NCBI RefSeq assembly: GCF_000426505.1
Contig: NZ_AUFM01000011.1
Coordinates: 1,240,001 to 1,304,000 of the forward strand
Reading direction: 5' to 3'
Source of the DNA: Nisaea denitrificans DSM 18348
GTDB taxonomy: Bacteria; Pseudomonadota; Alphaproteobacteria; Thalassobaculales; Thalassobaculaceae
DNA length: 64,000 nucleotides
Part shown: positions 1 to 9,438 of the stretch, in pieces
Numbering within the stretch: position 1 is the stretch's first letter
How the letters are laid out: the number at the start of each line of letters is the position of its first letter
Notes under the pieces: generated by a model
Databases searched by the model: none
Told to the model about the DNA's origin: nothing
The model's input: the letters and a program-made list of their open reading frames with translations, nothing else
Program-made: the position numbers and the translations under genes

Positions 1-1835
1 TCGCCAACCTGAACGCGCTGCGCTTCGGCAGCCCGGATCACCCGAAGACCCGGCATCTGGTCGGCGGCGTGGTCGCCGGTATCGCCGGTTACGGCAACTG
101 CATGGGCATTCCGACGGTCGCGGGCGAAGTGAACTTCCACCCGGCCTATAACGGCAACATCCTGGTCAACGCGATGACCGTCGGGCTCGCCCCGGCGGAC
201 CGGATCTTCTATTCGGCCGCTGCCGGTGCCGGGAACCCGGTGATCTATGTCGGCGCCAAGACCGGCCGTGACGGCATTCACGGTGCGACCATGTCCTCAA
301 CGGAATTCAACGAGGATTCCGAAGAAAAGCGCCCGACCGTGCAGGTCGGCGATCCGTTTACCGAAAAGCTGCTGCTCGAAGCCTGCCTAGAGCTGATGGC
401 GACCGACACCATCATCGCCATTCAGGACATGGGCGCCGCCGGCCTCACCTCTTCTGCTGTCGAGATGGCAGGTAAAGGCGGCCTCGGCATCGAGATGGAC
501 CTGGCCAAGGTTCCGGCCCGCGAAGAGAACATGACGCCGTACGAGCTGATGCTCTCCGAGAGCCAGGAGCGCATGCTGATCATCCTGAAGCCGGATGCGG
601 CATCCGAGGCCGAGGCCCGGGCGATCTTCGACAAGTGGGAGCTGGACTTCGCCGTTATCGGTACGCTGACGACCACGGGCCATCTGGTTCTGAAGATGGG
701 CGACGAGCTGGTCGGCGATATTCCGATCGCGCCGATGGTCGACGAATCTCCCGAATATGACCGCCCGTGGGAGCCGACAGCGGCCTCTGCGGTCGTGGAT
801 GCGTCAACAGTCCCGGCACCCGCCAGCCTGACCGGCGCACTGAAGGACCTGATCGGCACCCCGGATCTCTGCAGCCGGCGCTGGGTTTGGGAACAGTACG
901 ATCACCTGATCATGGGTGACACGGCGATCCGTCCCGGCGGCGATGCCGCCATGGTGCGTGTGCGCGACAGCAAGAAGGGTCTCGCCCTCACCGTCGATTG
1001 CACGCCGCGCTATGTGAAAGCGGCACCGGAGACCGGCGGTGCACAGGCCGTGGCGGAGACCTGGCGGAACATCACCGCGACCGGCGCCAAGCCACTCGCC
1101 ATCACCAACAACATGAATTTCGGCAACCCGCAGAAGCCGCAGATCATGGGACAGTTCGTTGGCGCCATTAATGGTATGCGGGCGGCCTGCATCGCTCTCG
1201 ACTACCCGGTCGTCTCCGGCAACGTCTCGCTCTACAACGAGACCGAAGGCGCCGCCATCCTGCCGACCCCGGTGATCGGCGGCGTCGGCGTCATTGCCGA
1301 TATCGAGAAACGCGGCACCGTCGCCTTCAAGGCAGCGGATGAAGCCATCGTCGTGATCGGCGAGACCACGGGCTGGCTCGGTCAGTCCATCTATCTCCGC
1401 GAAATCGAAGGCCGCGAGGAAGGTGCTCCGCCACCGGTCGATCTCGCGCTGGAGAAAAAGAACGGCGATTTCGTTCGTGGTCTGATCGAAACAGGCTCGG
1501 TGACTGCCTGTCACGATGTGTCCGACGGCGGCCTCGCCATCGCCCTTGCGGAAATGGCGCTCGGCGCCAAAGGACTCGGTGCGGATGTTACGCCGGAAGG
1601 CGGTCTGCCACCCCATGCCTGGGCTTTCGGCGAGGACCAGGCGCGCTATGTGGTCACGGCGAAGGACGCTGAAGGCATCCTGAAAGCCGCGGCGGCTGCC
1701 GGAGTTCCGGCGACCGTCATTGGCAAGACAACCGGCACTGGTGAATTGAAACTCGGCACCGGTGACTCCATATCCGTCTCAATGCTACGGTCCGTATTCG
1801 AGGATTGGCTGCCGGACTTCATGGCCGCATCCTGA
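1..1835 (+). CDS. purL: Phosphoribosylformylglycinamidine synthase, large subunit (5' end outside window)
   Basis: PurL catalyses the ATP- and glutamine-dependent conversion of FGAR to FGAM in cytoplasmic purine synthesis, together with PurS and PurQ. The frame is open from base 3, so the start codon lies before the window; about 611 C-terminal codons are present, against roughly 735 in the usual alphaproteobacterial small-type PurL. Recognisable stretches are the [15 protein letters not shown] segment near the visible start, the [12 protein letters not shown] segment in the middle and the [13 protein letters not shown] segment near the C terminus, all typical of the AIR-synthase-related fold of this enzyme. 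bolA and grxD follow on the same strand after short gaps, an order common in alphaproteobacteria. Identification is secure; only the length is incomplete. Confidence 0.97.
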   Translation, partial: ANLNALRFGSPDHPKTRHLVGGVVAGIAGYGNCMGIPTVAGEVNFHPAYNGNILVNAMTVGLAPADRIFYSAAAGAGNPVIYVGAKTGRDGIHGATMSSTEFNEDSEEKRPTVQVGDPFTEKLLLEACLELMATDTIIAIQDMGAAGLTSSAVEMAGKGGLGIEMDLAKVPAREENMTPYELMLSESQERMLIILKPDAASEAEARAIFDKWELDFAVIGTLTTTGHLVLKMGDELVGDIPIAPMVDESPEYDRPWEPTAASAVVDASTVPAPASLTGALKDLIGTPDLCSRRWVWEQYDHLIMGDTAIRPGGDAAMVRVRDSKKGLALTVDCTPRYVKAAPETGGAQAVAETWRNITATGAKPLAITNNMNFGNPQKPQIMGQFVGAINGMRAACIALDYPVVSGNVSLYNETEGAAILPTPVIGGVGVIADIEKRGTVAFKAADEAIVVIGETTGWLGQSIYLREIEGREEGAPPPVDLALEKKNGDFVRGLIETGSVTACHDVSDGGLAIALAEMALGAKGLGADVTPEGGLPPHAWAFGEDQARYVVTAKDAEGILKAAAAAGVPATVIGKTTGTGELKLGTGDSISVSMLRSVFEDWLPDFMAAS

Positions 1836-1881
1836 GACAGACAAGACAAGAAACCCGAACGGGCAAAAAGGATAAGAACGC

Positions 1882-2115
1882 ATGGCAATGGAAGCCGGAG
1901 AGATCGAACGCCTCATCAAGGAGACGTTTCCCGACGCCCAGGTCACGATTGAGGATCTGCGCGGGGACGGCGATCACTATGCCTGTCACGTTCTGTCTAC
2001 GGCCTTTGAAGGCAAGACCCGTATCCAGCAGCACCAGATGGTGTATGCAGCCCTTCAGGGCCGGATGGGCAACGAGTTGCACGCCCTCGCCCTGCAGACC
2101 GGCACGCCGGCCTGA
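1882..2115 (+). CDS. BolA family iron-sulfur/redox regulator
   Basis: A 77-residue BolA/IbaG-like protein. BolA proteins bind [2Fe-2S] clusters jointly with monothiol glutaredoxins and act in iron-sulfur trafficking or redox signalling. The sequence shows the compact class II KH-like pattern: an N-terminal helix (IERLIKETFPDAQV), a central DGDHYACHV strand region and the RIQQHQMVYAALQGRM segment containing the conserved H and V-Y-x-A-L residues. The start is supported by AAGGAT about 8 nt upstream. It lies 46 bp after purL and 57 bp before the CGFS glutaredoxin, its expected partner, so a shared transcript is likely. Confidence 0.93.
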   Translation: MAMEAGEIERLIKETFPDAQVTIEDLRGDGDHYACHVLSTAFEGKTRIQQHQMVYAALQGRMGNELHALALQTGTPA

Positions 2116-2172
2116 TCGCACAGGATTTACCCACTAACCCGACGGCACACGGACCCATGAAAGGACCACGCC

Positions 2173-2520
2173 ATGCTTGACGAAAATACCCGCCAGAGAA
2201 TCCAGGACGAAATCGGCGGCACGGACGTCGTTCTCTTCATGAAGGGCACGCCCGTCTTCCCGCAGTGCGGTTTCTCCGCCGCTGTTGTCGGCGTCCTCAG
2301 CCATATCGGCGTGAAATTCAAGGGCATCAACGTCCTTGAAGATCCGGCCGTGCGCGAAGGCATCAAGGAATTCTCCAACTGGCCGACCATTCCGCAGCTC
2401 TACGTGAAGAACGAGTTTGTCGGCGGCTGCGACATCATCCGCGAGATGTACGAGACCGGCGAACTGCTGGAAATGTTCAAGAGCAAAGACATCGACGCCC
2501 AGATCGGCGCCGAAGCGTAA
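2173..2520 (+). CDS. grxD: Monothiol glutaredoxin, Grx4 type
   Basis: A 115-residue CGFS-type glutaredoxin that carries [2Fe-2S] clusters with glutathione and BolA. The active-site motif FPQCGFS is at residues 29-35 with the single cysteine C32, preceded by the usual FMKGTP strand-loop. The WPTIPQLYVKNEFVGGCDI segment gives the cis-proline (TIPQ) and the GG-(C/S)-D glutathione-binding motif. AAAGGACC precedes the ATG at good spacing. A rho-independent terminator follows the gene and serves both it and the convergent transporter gene. Length and motifs are canonical. Confidence 0.96.
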   Translation: MLDENTRQRIQDEIGGTDVVLFMKGTPVFPQCGFSAAVVGVLSHIGVKFKGINVLEDPAVREGIKEFSNWPTIPQLYVKNEFVGGCDIIREMYETGELLEMFKSKDIDAQIGAEA

Positions 2521-2539
2521 GCTGCTTCGTTATTTATCT

Positions 2540-2565
2540 GTCATCCTCGCGCATGCGGGGATGAC
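2540..2565. repeat. Intergenic palindromic (REP-like) element
   Basis: Near-perfect inverted repeat with GTCATCC at the left arm and GGATGAC at the right arm around a GC-rich centre. The same GTCATCC...GGATGAC arms recur at 18.75-18.87 kb, so this looks like a dispersed palindromic unit rather than a gene-specific operator. Confidence 0.6.
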
Positions 2566-2574
2566 GATGAAAAG

Positions 2575-2603
2575 AAAAAGGCCGGCTCAATGCCGGCCTT
2601 TTT
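2575..2603. terminator. Bidirectional rho-independent terminator
   Basis: Stem AAAGGCCGGC / GCCGGCCTTT around a TCAAT loop, with an A tract on the left and a T tract on the right, between the convergent grxD and DMT genes. It can end transcription from both sides. Confidence 0.9.
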
Positions 2604-3530
2604 CTATACCTGCTTGACGCGCCTTGAGCGGAACAGACGCCCATCAATCGCCAGAAGCCCGACCGCGATCAGCCCCATCCCGGCGAAATGGCTTGGCGCC
2701 AGGGACTCCCCCAGGAATGTCACGCCGAGCAAGATGGCGCTGACTGGCACGAGCAAGGTGACCAGCAGCAGGTTCATCGCCCCTGCCCGCTTCAACAGCT
2801 CGAAATAGAGAATATAGGCGAAGGCCGTGCACAGCAGGGCCAGACCAATGAGAGCCGCGATGGTTGTCCCGCTTGGCACTGGTAACTCCCATGGCCGGTC
2901 TACGAGAACAACGGCGGGTATCATGAGAATGCTGGATGCCGTCACCTGACCCGCTGCGGTTTGCGCGGGCTGGACACCCATCCCTTTAAAGCGCCGTCCA
3001 AAAACGCCGCCAAAGGCATAACTGAGCGCCGCCCCCAAAAGCGCAAGCTGGCCAATGAGCGTGCCGGAGAACCCTGCTGACAGATCATTACCAATCATCA
3101 ACGCAACGCCGCCGAACCCAAACACCACGCCGAACACGCGCAGCGGGGTGATCCGTTCGTCATCGGTCAGGAAATGCGCCACCAGAACGCCGAATATTGG
3201 TGTCGCCGCGAGGAAGATGGAGGCGAGACCGCTGGCGATCTGAGTCTGGCCGAAGACGATCAGGGAGAACGGCACCGCATTGTTCAGAAACCCCATGAAC
3301 AGGAATGCCCGCAGGATTTTCCAGTCCGTCGGCATGCGCAGACCGAAAAGCGGCAGGGCAATCTGCATGGCAATGGCCGCCAGCCCGACCCGGACCAGCA
3401 CCATGGTCAGCGGCGGCACCTCATGGATTGCCACCTCGACAAAGAAGAACGACCCGCCCCAGACGGAGGACAGCAGAATGAGGATGCCCCATTCCATTGG
3501 CCCCATGGTGAGATTGACCTTGGCATTCAT
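2604..3530 (-). CDS. EamA/DMT family transporter
   Basis: A 308-residue inner-membrane protein of the drug/metabolite transporter superfamily with two EamA repeats. About ten hydrophobic segments can be followed, beginning with WGILILLSSVWGGSFFFVEVA and including the family-typical FGQTQIASGLASIFLAATPIF loop before the second half. The substrate cannot be read from sequence; relatives export amino acids or other metabolites. It stands alone, convergent with grxD and sharing its terminator. The ATG at 3530 lacks a strong Shine-Dalgarno; the methionine at residue 9 is a possible alternative start. Confidence 0.88.
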   Translation of the reverse strand: MNAKVNLTMGPMEWGILILLSSVWGGSFFFVEVAIHEVPPLTMVLVRVGLAAIAMQIALPLFGLRMPTDWKILRAFLFMGFLNNAVPFSLIVFGQTQIASGLASIFLAATPIFGVLVAHFLTDDERITPLRVFGVVFGFGGVALMIGNDLSAGFSGTLIGQLALLGAALSYAFGGVFGRRFKGMGVQPAQTAAGQVTASSILMIPAVVLVDRPWELPVPSGTTIAALIGLALLCTAFAYILYFELLKRAGAMNLLLVTLLVPVSAILLGVTFLGESLAPSHFAGMGLIAVGLLAIDGRLFRSRRVKQV

Positions 3531-3757
3531 GTCCGGTCCAAGCCTTTTCGGTTCAATTCAGTTTCGTCACTGCGGGGATTCTAGGATTCGTGGATAACAA
3601 TGCCGCCGCAAAACGGGCATGACTGACCGTGCTGATATCATACCCGCGCCGGGACGGATCTCCGTTTCTTGCGCGGCTTGTCCTTCATGCCAATTCAAGG
3701 ATTGAGCGCGGCCCCGCCTCTCTCTAGGCTGGGCGCAAATTCAAGGGAGAAAACACC

Positions 3758-5152
3758 ATGCAGGCCCGCGAAAGCGCATCAAAGACCGCGCCGGTTCTGG
3801 ATATCCTGAAAGAGCGCTTCGCGGACCGGCTCTCGACAGCACCCGCCGTGCTCGAGCGGCACGGTCAGGACGAGAGCTATCACAAGGCCCTGCCGCCTGA
3901 AGGCGTCGTCTTCGCCAACAGCACCGAAGAGGTCGCGGAGGTGGTGACGCTCTGCGCCGCCCACGGTGTTCCGGTCATTCCCTTCGGCACCGGCACCTCG
4001 CTGGAAGGCCATATCGGCGCCGTCATGGGCGGCATCTGCATCGATCTCTCGAACATGAACGCGGTCCTCGAAGTCAATGCCGAGGACCTGGACTGCCGGG
4101 TGCAGGCCGGCGTCACCCGCAAGCAGCTCAACACCCATTTGCGCGACCAGGGCCTGTTCTTCCCGATCGATCCCGGCGCCGATGCCTCCATCGGCGGCAT
4201 GGCGGCGACCCGCGCTTCCGGCACCAACGCGGTGCGCTATGGGACCATGCGGGAGAACGTGCTGTCGCTGACCGTGGTGACGGCAAGCGGCGAGATTATC
4301 CGCACCGCCCGCCGGGCCCGCAAATCCTCCGCCGGATACGATCTCACCCGGCTGTTTGTCGGCTCCGAAGGCACGCTCGGCGTGATTACCGAGGTTGCTC
4401 TCAAGCTCTACGGCATACCCGAAGCGGTCTCCGCCGCCGTCTGCCAGTTCGACGATCTCGAGAGCGCCGTTAGCACGGTGATCCTGACCATCCAGTCCGG
4501 CGTGCCAATGGCCCGCATCGAGCTTCTGAACGCCGACCAGATGGGAGCCTGCATCCGCTTCTCCAAACTGGAAGGCTACGAGACAAAGCCGACCCTGTTC
4601 TTCGAGTTCCACGGCAGCGAGACCGGCGTGAAGGAACAGGCCGAAATGGTCGAAGGCATCGCCACCGAATTCGGCGGCAGCGCCTTCCAGTGGGCGGAGA
4701 AGGCCGAGGACCGGAACAAGCTCTGGGAAGCCCGGCACAACGTCCATTACGCCATCAAATCCATGCGCCCCGATTGCGAGGTGATGGCGACCGATATCTG
4801 CGTGCCGATCTCACGGCTGGCGGAAGCCATCCTGGAAGCCCAGAAGGACCTGATCGAGTGCGGCCTGACCGCCGGCATCGTCGGTCATGTCGGCGACGGC
4901 AATTTCCATGTCGGCTATTGCATCGATCCGAACAACGATGCGGAAGTGAAAGCCGCCAAGGGCCATAACGAGCGCATGGTGTTCCGGGCGCTGGAAATGG
5001 ACGGCACCTGCACCGGCGAGCACGGCGTCGGCCAGGGCAAGATCCGCTACATGGAAGCCGAACACGGGCTGGCGCTCAACACCATGCAGGCGATCAAACA
5101 GGCACTCGACCCGCAAGGCATCATGAATCCCGGCAAGGTTTTGCCGTCCTGA
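3758..5152 (+). CDS. FAD-linked oxidase, D-lactate dehydrogenase (cytochrome)/GlcD type
   Basis: A 464-residue FAD-dependent 2-hydroxy-acid dehydrogenase of the vanillyl-alcohol oxidase fold. The N-terminal PCMH FAD-binding domain includes PFGTGTSLEGH near residues 75-85 and the GADASIGGMAATRASGTNA stretch near residues 140-160. The C-terminal FAD-oxidase domain carries HVGDGNFHVGY and GTCTGEHGVGQGK, both diagnostic of the DLD/GlcD family. It probably oxidises D-lactate or a related 2-hydroxy acid and passes electrons to cytochrome c or quinone. The next gene starts 32 bp downstream on the same strand, so the two are likely co-transcribed. Exact substrate is inferred only at family level. Confidence 0.9.
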   Translation: MQARESASKTAPVLDILKERFADRLSTAPAVLERHGQDESYHKALPPEGVVFANSTEEVAEVVTLCAAHGVPVIPFGTGTSLEGHIGAVMGGICIDLSNMNAVLEVNAEDLDCRVQAGVTRKQLNTHLRDQGLFFPIDPGADASIGGMAATRASGTNAVRYGTMRENVLSLTVVTASGEIIRTARRARKSSAGYDLTRLFVGSEGTLGVITEVALKLYGIPEAVSAAVCQFDDLESAVSTVILTIQSGVPMARIELLNADQMGACIRFSKLEGYETKPTLFFEFHGSETGVKEQAEMVEGIATEFGGSAFQWAEKAEDRNKLWEARHNVHYAIKSMRPDCEVMATDICVPISRLAEAILEAQKDLIECGLTAGIVGHVGDGNFHVGYCIDPNNDAEVKAAKGHNERMVFRALEMDGTCTGEHGVGQGKIRYMEAEHGLALNTMQAIKQALDPQGIMNPGKVLPS

Positions 5153-5184
5153 GCCGTCACACGTTCCCAAACAGCGAGACAGAC

Positions 5185-6210
5185 ATGTCCAAGCCGACCG
5201 GCACCATGAAAGCCATCGAGGCCTCGGCCTTCTCCATCGACAGCCTGAGCCTTGTGGAACGGCCGGTGCCAATTCCCCGGCGCGGCGAAGTCCTGATCCG
5301 GGTGAACGCCGTCACCCTGAACTACCGTGACCTTGCCGTGCTTGGCGGCACCTACATGCCGAGCCTGCCGATGCCCTATGTGCCCTGCTCCGATTGTTGC
5401 GGCACCGTGGTCGCACTGGGGGAGGACGTCACCCTCTTCAAGGAAGGCGACCGGGTTGTGCCCTGCTATATCCAGGGCTGGCGCGACGGCAAGGTAACCC
5501 AGCAGCAGCGCACAAAGCAGACCCTCGGCGGCCCCCTTCCAGGCGTGCTGCGGGAATATATCGCCGTCCCCGCTGACGAGGTCATCCCGGCGCCGGCCAA
5601 TCTCAGCGATGCCGAGGCGGCGACGCTTCCGATAGCAGCCCTTACCGCTTGGACATGCCTTGAACAGGGCGGCCTGAAAAGCGGCGACCGGGTTCTGGTG
5701 GAAGGCACCGGCGGCGTTGCGCTGTTCGCCCTGCAACTCGCCAAGGCAGCGGGTGCTGAGGTCGTCGCCCTCACCTCCACCGCCGAGAAGGCCGATATGC
5801 TGAAGAAGCTCGGCGCCGATCACGTAGTCAATTATCGCGAGACGCCGGAATGGGGAGCCGCTGTTAAGCAGGCAACTGACGGGCACGGGGCCGACATCGT
5901 GGTCGAGACCACCGGCAGCACTCTTGATCAATCCTTCGCGGCCGTTGCCTTCGGCGGCTTTATCGGCGTGATAGGATTTGTCGGGGGCGCCGAGGTACCA
6001 CTGAACGTGATGCAGCTCATCGGCCCTAATGTCCGGATGGAAGGCGTCGTGGTCGGCTCCCAGGCCGGGCTGCGCGATCTCGCCCGGGCGATGAACCTGC
6101 ACGGCATCAAGCCCGTGATCGACAGCACATTCCCGCTTGAAAAAGCCGCCGATGCCTTCAAGCACATGAAGCAGGCCGGACATATCGGCAAGATCGTCGT
6201 CTCGCTTTAA
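5185..6210 (+). CDS. Medium-chain (MDR) NAD(P)-dependent alcohol dehydrogenase/quinone reductase-like
   Basis: A 341-residue MDR-superfamily oxidoreductase. The GroES-like N-terminal domain is followed by the Rossmann domain with VLVEGTGGVALFALQLAKAAG near residues 168-190 and then typical strands to IGKIVVSL at the end. The usual Cys-His zinc ligands of classical alcohol dehydrogenases are not clearly present at the catalytic position, so a zinc-independent quinone-reductase-like or 2-enoyl reductase-like role is as likely as alcohol oxidation. It follows the D-lactate-dehydrogenase-type gene by 32 bp and precedes a strong terminator. Confidence 0.87.
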   Translation: MSKPTGTMKAIEASAFSIDSLSLVERPVPIPRRGEVLIRVNAVTLNYRDLAVLGGTYMPSLPMPYVPCSDCCGTVVALGEDVTLFKEGDRVVPCYIQGWRDGKVTQQQRTKQTLGGPLPGVLREYIAVPADEVIPAPANLSDAEAATLPIAALTAWTCLEQGGLKSGDRVLVEGTGGVALFALQLAKAAGAEVVALTSTAEKADMLKKLGADHVVNYRETPEWGAAVKQATDGHGADIVVETTGSTLDQSFAAVAFGGFIGVIGFVGGAEVPLNVMQLIGPNVRMEGVVVGSQAGLRDLARAMNLHGIKPVIDSTFPLEKAADAFKHMKQAGHIGKIVVSL

Positions 6211-6228
6211 ACCGGATCTCCGCGCATG

Positions 6229-6268
6229 AAAAAGGCCGCCTCCGAACTGGAAGGCGGCCTTCTCTTTA
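6229..6268. terminator. Bidirectional rho-independent terminator
   Basis: Ten-base stem AAGGCCGCCT / AGGCGGCCTT with an A run on the left and a T-rich CTTCTCTTT on the right, between the MDR gene (+) and the hupE-like gene (-). Confidence 0.88.
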
Positions 6269-6282
6269 AATTCAGGAAATGG

Positions 6283-6876
6283 TCAGGCCAGCATCAGGCC
6301 AAAACCGGCGGCGGCAGTCACGCCACCGGCACCACGGATAACGCCTGCAGCCAGCGCGGCGCGCTCCGAGAATAGTCTTTGCGCCAGTACCCCGGCACCA
6401 AGACCTGCGACATGCAGCAGCGCGGTCGCGGCAACGAAACCGGCGCCATAGGCAAGCGCCGTCGCACCACCGATTTCACCGCCATGGGCGTGTCCGTGGA
6501 ACAGCGAGAAGGCGCCGACCACAACCGCACCGACAGTTGCCGGAAGCTTCACCGCGCAGGCAACCAGCAGGCCGAGCGCGACGACAGAGGCGAGGATCGC
6601 AGGCTCAACGAACGGCAGGGCCACGCCCCACAGTGCAAGCCCGAAGCCCAACGCCATGCAGCCGACAAAGGCGAGCGGTACGCCGACCAGTGCCCTGCCG
6701 CCCATCTGGAAAGCCCAGATCCCGACCGCGATCATCGCAAGGATATGATCCGCCCCGATCATCGGGTGCGACAGACCGGCGGCGAAAGAGCCATGCTCTG
6801 CCGGGTTAAGATGCGCCAGGGAGGAGGATGCGCTGGCAACAAGGATTGCGGCGCCAAGAGATAAGGCTTTAATCAT
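6283..6876 (-). CDS. HupE/UreJ family membrane protein (putative Ni/Co transport accessory)
   Basis: A protein of about 197 residues with a cleavable signal sequence (MIKALSLGAAILVASASSSLA, then H) and six or so membrane segments. Family marks are HPMIGADHILAMIAVGIWA near the N terminus and the His-rich FHGHAHGGE loop in the middle, the putative metal-binding histidines of HupE/UreJ nickel permeases. The ATG at 6876 has AAAGGATC about 6-10 nt upstream; the longer open frame to 6942 has no signal peptide at its start and is not preferred. No urease or hydrogenase genes are nearby, so the metal client is unknown. Confidence 0.87.
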   Translation of the reverse strand: MIKALSLGAAILVASASSSLAHLNPAEHGSFAAGLSHPMIGADHILAMIAVGIWAFQMGGRALVGVPLAFVGCMALGFGLALWGVALPFVEPAILASVVALGLLVACAVKLPATVGAVVVGAFSLFHGHAHGGEIGGATALAYGAGFVAATALLHVAGLGAGVLAQRLFSERAALAAGVIRGAGGVTAAAGFGLMLA

Positions 6877-6976
6877 GTCTGTGATCCTTTGATGAAGTCG
6901 ATCATGCGCCCCTGATTGGGTCGCGCATTCCGACGGTCGCACACATGGTTAACGAAGCCAAGAGGCCCCCTTCCCA

Positions 6977-7474
6977 ATGTCCGACACCCTTCCCGAAATC
7001 CGCGCCATTCTCGAAGCCTCCCCTTATGCCTACGAGATTATGGAGTGCGATCCAGAGCTCGCCGACACGGCCGTATTTTGTGAACGCTATGGCAAGGCGC
7101 CGGAAGATTCGGCGAATACGATTCTGGTTCGCTCCAAGACGGGCGATCTGAAATACGCCGCCTGTGTGGTGCTGGCGACGCACCGGCTGGACGTGAACAA
7201 GGTGGTGCGGAAGAAGCTGGAGGCCCGAAAGGTGTCCTTCGCCAGCGCAAAGGAGACGAAGGAGCTGACCGGTCAGGAAATCGGCGGCGTCACGGCTCTG
7301 GGGCTTCCGGCGGATCTGCCGCTCTGGATCGATGCGGACGTGATGGCGCGGAAAGCGATCATCCTCGGCGGCGGCAACCGATCCTCGAAGCTGATCGTCG
7401 ATCCGAAACTGCTGCTGGATCAACCGATGGCGGAAGTCGTCGAGGGGCTGGCGAGGCCGATCCCGACGGAATAA
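6977..7474 (+). CDS. YbaK/EbsC-type aminoacyl-tRNA deacylase
   Basis: A 165-residue protein made of a single YbaK/ProRS-INS domain. These free-standing editing domains hydrolyse mischarged tRNAs such as Cys- or Ala-tRNA(Pro). The family pattern is visible: NTILVRSKTGDLKYAACVVLATHRLDVNKV in the first half (written here across the two central strands), VSFASAKETKELTGQEIGGV with the conserved G-x-x-G-G-V turn, and IILGGGNRSSKLIVDPK with the C-terminal GGG(N/K)R(S/G)xK motif. It is a monocistronic gene on the opposite strand to hupE; the exact mischarged tRNA it clears cannot be told. Confidence 0.88.
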   Translation: MSDTLPEIRAILEASPYAYEIMECDPELADTAVFCERYGKAPEDSANTILVRSKTGDLKYAACVVLATHRLDVNKVVRKKLEARKVSFASAKETKELTGQEIGGVTALGLPADLPLWIDADVMARKAIILGGGNRSSKLIVDPKLLLDQPMAEVVEGLARPIPTE

Positions 7475-7527
7475 TGCCGAGGTCCTCTTTTCCTCCGTTC
7501 GAAGGCTCCCTGTAACCTGAATGCCGG

Positions 7528-8298
7528 TCAGGCTGACCGCAAATCCAGCGCTCCCGCACCATGGATCGGGCCATGTCCCGGCGTCTGCACGAGGACTGAC
7601 AGCCGGTCCGTCTGCATGCTGGCGGCGCTGCCCGGAATGCGGAGTGTATCCGCCTTGCCGTCCCAGGTTCCAAGCGACCGATAGAACCGGACCACAGCGA
7701 AATCTTCCAGCGTTCGGCCCCTGTTCTCCCCGCGCGGAACTTCGGTCACATGGCGGTCATCGCTGCCGACAAGGAACAGCTCGGCGCCCGCATAGTCAGC
7801 GCCTTGTTCCGCATCCAGCAGCAACTCGAAATCCGCGCCGTCCCGGTTGAGGGCGACGGCAAGACCGGGTCCGTCGCGCTGCGCCCGGCGCCGGTCCAGT
7901 TCCTGCAGCACGATGGAGCGGCGGGAGCCTACCAGGTCCGCCTCGCCGTCGATCACCAGTTGCGGCGTGTATATCGTGCGGAGATTCATGGCATGGGCAT
8001 AGCGCCGCTGCCGGTCGCTCATCTCCTTGGAGGAGAACGGGTCCTCCCAGCCTATATAGTTCCAGTAATCGACGTGGTAGGCGAGCGCGATGACGTCCGG
8101 AGCTTTCGCCAGCTCTCCGAGCAGTTCATCCGCCGGCGGACAGGAGGAGCAGCCCTGACTGGTGAAAAGCTCAAGGACGATCGGGCCGGACCGGCGGGTT
8201 GCCGCCATCACGGGCCGGGTGGGGCGCGCCAGGGCCGCAAAGCCGAGGGCGCCAGCGGCGGCGATGCCGCCAAGAAGGGTGCGTCGCGTGGTCATCAT
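7528..8298 (-). CDS. DUF1223 secreted thioredoxin-like protein
   Basis: About 256 residues. The N terminus MMTTRRTLLGGIAAAGALGF has a twin-arginine-like signal with a hydrophobic core, so export by Tat is likely. The mature part starts with VLELFTSQGCSSCPPADELL: a C-x-x-C pair (C50/C53) in a thioredoxin-like fold, followed by the DUF1223 signature HVDYWNYIGWEDPFSS and TPQLVIDG. The function is unknown, but the fold and location suggest a periplasmic thiol/disulfide role. The start is uncertain: two adjacent ATGs at 8298 and 8295 fit the signal peptide, while a GTG at 8343 gives a longer, less likely N terminus. Confidence 0.85.
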   Translation of the reverse strand: MMTTRRTLLGGIAAAGALGFAALARPTRPVMAATRRSGPIVLELFTSQGCSSCPPADELLGELAKAPDVIALAYHVDYWNYIGWEDPFSSKEMSDRQRRYAHAMNLRTIYTPQLVIDGEADLVGSRRSIVLQELDRRRAQRDGPGLAVALNRDGADFELLLDAEQGADYAGAELFLVGSDDRHVTEVPRGENRGRTLEDFAVVRFYRSLGTWDGKADTLRIPGSAASMQTDRLSVLVQTPGHGPIHGAGALDLRSA

Positions 8299-8466
8299 GG
8301 GAGATGACGATATGCGCTCTTTCAGCCCGGCTCGAATCAACACCCGTCACGGGCGGGTGACTGAAGCCGGTCTCAGAGACTGAGATTGAACGCGACGGAA
8401 ACCCGCGAACTGCCGCCGCTACCGTGTGGGGCACGCCGCGCTGCAGCCCGCCGTTGTCCTGCCGTT

Positions 8467-9186
8467 CTAGACAGACCTGATGTCGGTAACGGTTTCCGTA
8501 CCGAACTTTTCGCCGATCATGTGCGCAACTATCTTGGCCCCAACAGCGCCCGGGTCGGCCAGCGCGCCGGTTTCCTTCAATTCGACAAACTGAGCACGCA
8601 GCGCGAAATCCTCTTCCGAGCTTCCCCGAATCGTCGACTGCATTCCGGTATCGAGCACGCCAGGCGCCAGGCTCTCGATCTTCATCCCCGGCAGCGCATC
8701 CTCACGTACCCCGTTGGCATGTTGGTCGAGTGCTGCCTTGGTCGCGCAATAGACGCTCCAGCCGGTATAGGCGTTCCGTCCGGCGCCGCTGGAGATATGT
8801 GCCAGCCGCCGATCGGAAAGATGAGTGCTCACCGCTGCGAATGCATCCGCAAGGACCAGCGCCGCGCTGATATTTACGGTGACGGCCCGGGCGATTGCAG
8901 CAGCACCCTGCCGGCCAAGCGGCGCAATCGGCTCGACGAGCCCGGCATTATTGATCAGCAGCGCCCTCTCCGCGCCTTCCAGAAAACTCTCAAGCTCGCC
9001 GCCGTCCAGCCAGGCAGCCAGCGCATCCGCATCCCCGAGATCGAGCGCGACCTGCTCCAGGCCCGCTTCGAAGCCGGGTAATGCTGAACGCGAGAGACCG
9101 AGCACATTGAATCCCTCCGCCAGCAGCGCGGCAGTGATGCCGGCGCCGAGGCCTTTGCTGTGCCCGGTAACGATGGCTTTGTTCAT
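8467..9186 (-). CDS. SDR family NAD(P)-dependent oxidoreductase
   Basis: A 239-residue classical short-chain dehydrogenase. The cofactor motif TGHSKGLGAG lies at residues 8-17, the NNAG motif is LLINNAG in the first half, and the catalytic tetrad is visible as SSGAG followed by YCATK. It resembles YueD/benzil-reductase-like SDRs. The substrate is not predictable. It is monocistronic, transcribed away from the PAS-GGDEF gene across a 252-bp gap. Confidence 0.88.
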   Translation of the reverse strand: MNKAIVTGHSKGLGAGITAALLAEGFNVLGLSRSALPGFEAGLEQVALDLGDADALAAWLDGGELESFLEGAERALLINNAGLVEPIAPLGRQGAAAIARAVTVNISAALVLADAFAAVSTHLSDRRLAHISSGAGRNAYTGWSVYCATKAALDQHANGVREDALPGMKIESLAPGVLDTGMQSTIRGSSEEDFALRAQFVELKETGALADPGAVGAKIVAHMIGEKFGTETVTDIRSV

Positions 9187-9438
9187 GTTGCTCTCCCTTG
9201 GCTATTGGACAATTCCGCACCGAATGGGCGCCCTGTCTCGAATGATATTTCCTCACATAGCATTCCACACAACCCTCGTCCCGCTTCTCGCAACCTGCAA
9301 TCGGGGGAGCGTTTACTTTGCAGGGCAAAGTCAGCGGGAAAATGATCGTGACGCTTCTATTCCATACAATTTAACGGATAATTTACCCAATCAAGTGAAT
9401 GTTGCAGGCATCTTTCCTAAGGACAGGGCAACGCCTAC
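9187..9438. promoter_or_regulatory. Divergent intergenic region, AT-rich at right end
   Basis: Spacer between the SDR gene (-) and the PAS-GGDEF gene (+). It becomes AT-rich from about 9340, just before the GGDEF start, and should hold both promoters. I could not assign -35/-10 boxes with confidence. Confidence 0.35.
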